Source of the DNA: Campylobacterales bacterium
GTDB taxonomy: Bacteria > Campylobacterota > Campylobacteria > Campylobacterales > Sulfurovaceae
Reading direction: 5' to 3'
DNA: 9,066 nt
Assembly (NCBI GenBank): GCA_016937075.1
Contig: JAFGWQ010000169.1
Span: 1-9,066 of the forward strand
In this document: one piece after another, positions 6,571-9,066 of the stretch
How positions within the stretch are numbered: position 1 is the first letter of the stretch
Layout of the letters: each line of letters opens with the position of its first letter
The notes under the pieces: model-generated
Databases searched by the model: none
What the model saw: the letters and a program-made list of their open reading frames with translations, nothing else
Told to the model about the DNA's origin: nothing
Translations under genes and position numbers: made by a program

Positions 6571-9066
6571 TTGTTGTAGAAGAGATGGTTTTAATCGTGA
6601 TAAATCCGTCTTTGTCCATATGTCCCATGTCGCTTGTTTTATAATACCTGACTCCTCCAATTTCTATGATCACATCATTGGTTTTAATCGGGTCATTTAA
6701 ATAGCCTTTCATGACCTGAGTCCCGCCAACCAAGATCAAGCCATCTTCGCCAGTTTTGAGAGTTTTATATGTCACAGGGTCAACGATTTTAATAATGGTA
6801 CCTGGAATTGCTTGGCCTGCGCTTCCGTCTTTATTACCGACTACTATTTTCATCGAATCCAAATCAAGCGAATTAGGCATATTCACTGCAATAACAGGTG
6901 ATGCTTCAGTAGTTCCATACCCTTCGTAAATATCAAGTCCAAACTTCTCTCTAAATTCTCTTTTGATATCCGGCTCTAACTTATGAGCTCCAGTGACAGC
7001 TATGCGAATACTTTTAAACATCAATGGATGCAATTTTTTATTTTCTATATATAATCTAAAAAATTCAGATGTTCCAAACAAGATAGTAGCTTCATATCTT
7101 GCTGCTAATGCCCCAAGAGTAGCACAATCTGCGGGATCTGCTACACTTATCATGCCAATTCCCTCGCATAACGGCATAAGTGTCATAACATTCAAACCAA
7201 ATGGATGATACATAGGTAATAAATTAAGCATCATATCATTTTCTTCAAATTGCAAAAGAGCCGCTACTTGTTTTATATTTGTCATAATATTTTTATGAGT
7301 CAACTCGACTCCTTTAAGTGAGCCGTCACTTACGTTTTTAAAAAGAATAACCGCTGTATCTTCCATGGAAACCCGCAAAAAATAACGCCATTTAAGCCAC
7401 ATTTTTGGCATCAAAAAAGCTTCAAGCAAAGTATATATTTTCTCTTTTTTGCTGATCGTTTTACTTATACCTTCTGTTACAATTATATGGCCATCAAAAA
7501 TAGAGTCAAGATCAAAGCCTTCTGAGTTTAGCTTGTGCATAAATTTTTTGGATGTTATAATTGTTTCTATACCGGCTTGAGAGATAGCGCTTTTTATGGC
7601 TTCCGTGCCCAATGTATAATTGAGATTTACAACTCTTTTGCCGATAATCAATAGTGCCACATTGACAATAGTTCCCATGTATGACGAAGGCAACAAGACG
7701 CCTATGTTTTCTCTACTGATATGTTTAAATCTCTTCGCAAATAAAAATACATCTCTCATTACTTCAAGATTATTCACATCATTTCCAAGTGTATCAACGA
7801 TAGATCTTTTCAAAGGCCTCGTCTTTGCCCATCTAAGCCATGAATGGGTCAATGGAGTAAGTTCGCTAACAGAATCTTCCCATGCATATCTCGAAAGTTC
7901 TGCAACATGCTGTTTGACTTCATGGGCTTGCGTTATTGAGGGCAGCTTGGAACCAAAAAGGACTCTCACATCTCTTTTATCACCTTGCCTGATCATTAAT
8001 TTGAAAAATTTATTTGCCTTGGAAAATATAGACCCCCATAATCCATAAATATAAAACGGGACGATAGGATGATCCGTACCGGCAATACTCTTTTCAAACC
8101 CTTGTTTGAACTCATTGAGTTGGCCGTTGAGACTGATGCGCCCTTCGGGGAAAATAGCGACAACTTCGCCATTATCGAGTCTTTTTCTAATAGCTTCCAA
8201 TGCACCTTTACTTCCTGCTGCTGCAATCGGTACAACATTAAAAAAGTCCAAAATCCATCTTATATACCACTTTTCATAAAATCTTTTATGCATCACAAAT
8301 TTGATCGCTCTTGGGGTTGCTGTTTGAAGCACCAACCAGTCTATCCAGCTAATATGGTTTCCTACCAAAAGTACTCCGCCATGTGATGGTAGATTTTCCA
8401 AACCGTGTACATTTAGCCTATATCTCATTTTTAATATCGGCAACAACAAAACTCTTACAAAAAGATGAGGAATTTTGGCTACAAGATAAATTGAACCGGA
8501 TAATGTAATAAAAGCAGCCGTTACAAATAAGGTATTGCTGCTAAATCCGATCGAAACCAAGATAATCGATAACATCAAAAAACTCAACATAAAAATATTT
8601 TGTATAAAATTATTGCCTGCCAATATCACGCCAATATCTTTATTTGGTGCCAAGAACTGCATCAAAGAATTTAATGGCACTACAAAAAGTCCGCCAAAAA
8701 ATCCAAATATCAAACTTGCGAACATCATAGCTGCTACAGTATGTGACCATGTAAACATAAGCAAAGCTACAAACATACCCAAAGCGCCCAATGGAACCAA
8801 GCCCAGCTCTATATGCAACTTGGAACTTTTTCCCGCAATGATCGAACCAATAACTATTCCAATAGCACTTAGAGCCAAGATGGCTTGGATCATTACGGCA
8901 TTATCATCGCCCAAAACCTCTTTATAGTGAGCCGGAAAAGCTGCTATTATCAATTGCCCTATAGCCCAAAATACACTAAGCCCTATGATACTGAGCCATA
9001 TTTGCTTGTCGATCAAAATAGTTTTCATGTTTGTCTTAAAATAATTCAAACGAATATATTTTGAAA
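6566..9066 (-). CDS. LplT-Aas-like fusion: MFS half, acyltransferase, and truncated acyl-ACP synthetase (5' end outside window)
   Basis: This is a multidomain phospholipid-repair protein. The frame stays open to the window edge, and a TTG at 9049 begins 827 visible residues (numbering used here). Residues 14-192 carry six helices matching the C-terminal half of an LplT-like MFS lysophospholipid flippase (FPAHYKEVLG, EIGLVPLGALG). The first six helices are presumably upstream. Residues 205-400 are a PlsC-type acyltransferase with NHISWID (231-237, H232 and D237) and FPEGRIS (300-306), both intact. Residues 405-827 are an adenylate-forming acyl-ACP synthetase domain. It keeps PMYHPFGL (612-619) and YEGYGTTEASP (708-718), but its P-loop is degenerate (FKNVSDGSLKG, 570-580) and YRTGD has become YKTSD (803-807). 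It stops after DGFITI at the hinge, lacking the roughly 80-90-residue lid that bears the catalytic Lys. Transport and acyl transfer may work; acyl activation probably does not. A start at the Met of residue 8 is possible but less likely. Confidence 0.88.
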   Translation of the reverse strand, partial: SKYIRLNYFKTNMKTILIDKQIWLSIIGLSVFWAIGQLIIAAFPAHYKEVLGDDNAVMIQAILALSAIGIVIGSIIAGKSSKLHIELGLVPLGALGMFVALLMFTWSHTVAAMMFASLIFGFFGGLFVVPLNSLMQFLAPNKDIGVILAGNNFIQNIFMLSFLMLSIILVSIGFSSNTLFVTAAFITLSGSIYLVAKIPHLFVRVLLLPILKMRYRLNVHGLENLPSHGGVLLVGNHISWIDWLVLQTATPRAIKFVMHKRFYEKWYIRWILDFFNVVPIAAAGSKGALEAIRKRLDNGEVVAIFPEGRISLNGQLNEFKQGFEKSIAGTDHPIVPFYIYGLWGSIFSKANKFFKLMIRQGDKRDVRVLFGSKLPSITQAHEVKQHVAELSRYAWEDSVSELTPLTHSWLRWAKTRPLKRSIVDTLGNDVNNLEVMRDVFLFAKRFKHISRENIGVLLPSSYMGTIVNVALLIIGKRVVNLNYTLGTEAIKSAISQAGIETIITSKKFMHKLNSEGFDLDSIFDGHIIVTEGISKTISKKEKIYTLLEAFLMPKMWLKWRYFLRVSMEDTAVILFKNVSDGSLKGVELTHKNIMTNIKQVAALLQFEENDMMLNLLPMYHPFGLNVMTLMPLCEGIGMISVADPADCATLGALAARYEATILFGTSEFFRLYIENKKLHPLMFKSIRIAVTGAHKLEPDIKREFREKFGLDIYEGYGTTEASPVIAVNMPNSLDLDSMKIVVGNKDGSAGQAIPGTIIKIVDPVTYKTLKTGEDGLILVGGTQVMKGYLNDPIKTNDVIIEIGGVRYYKTSDMGHMDKDGFITIKTISSTTS

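Noticed and set aside
6551..6600. A frameshift that hides the missing lid of the LplT-Aas-like protein
   Set aside because: Reading the other minus-strand frames beyond the stop gives no residues resembling the expected hinge or lid; the DNA codes for the neighbour on the plus strand.
7620..8927. Plus-strand open frames of 105-142 codons opposite the LplT-Aas-like gene
   Set aside because: They are antisense shadows of a clearly coding frame with conserved domain motifs.
9047..9049. TTG at 9049 as the true start of the LplT-Aas-like gene
   Set aside because: The frame stays open to the window edge, and the protein would begin in the middle of an MFS domain, so the gene most likely starts outside the window.

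Overview
The window looks like AT-rich chromosomal DNA from a Campylobacterota (former Epsilonproteobacteria) species, possibly close to Sulfurimonas, Sulfuricurvum or Sulfurovum. This rests on protein similarity recalled from memory: the style of GlyQ, TrhP and GlnA, a GlnA with Phe at the usual adenylylation Tyr, and a fused LplT-like transporter / acyltransferase / acyl-ACP synthetase. Genus-level placement is a guess. No mobile element, CRISPR array, tRNA or rRNA was seen.

Layout. Positions 1-3022 are read on the minus strand: trhP (tRNA U34 hydroxylation), then, after a 127 bp gap with two small hairpins, the tight cluster purE - glutaredoxin - glyQ. glyQ runs off the left edge. The grx stop codon directly abuts the glyQ start. 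Positions 3023-3282 are a divergent promoter region; the plus-strand promoter is near-consensus (TTGACT-N17-TATAAT). Positions 3283-6550 are read on the plus strand: a PHP-family histidinol-phosphatase, glnA (type I glutamine synthetase) with its own -10 and a good downstream hairpin, and an unrecognised protein with an N-terminal region resembling a PDC/Cache sensor and four predicted membrane helices. Converging on it from the right, 9066-6566 on the minus strand, is a large multidomain phospholipid-repair protein whose 5' end lies outside the window.

How the genes relate. The left half is housekeeping (purine synthesis, redox, translation). The middle is nitrogen and amino-acid metabolism (histidine, glutamine). 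The right end is membrane lipid turnover. The links are mostly adjacency rather than one pathway.

Most of the window is ordinary core genome. The parts most worth a second look are at the right end. The LplT-Aas-like protein keeps an intact acyltransferase motif, but its adenylate-forming domain has a degenerate P-loop and stops where the C-terminal lid should begin, so that domain looks inactive. Next to it is the orphan PDC-like membrane protein with no recognisable output domain.
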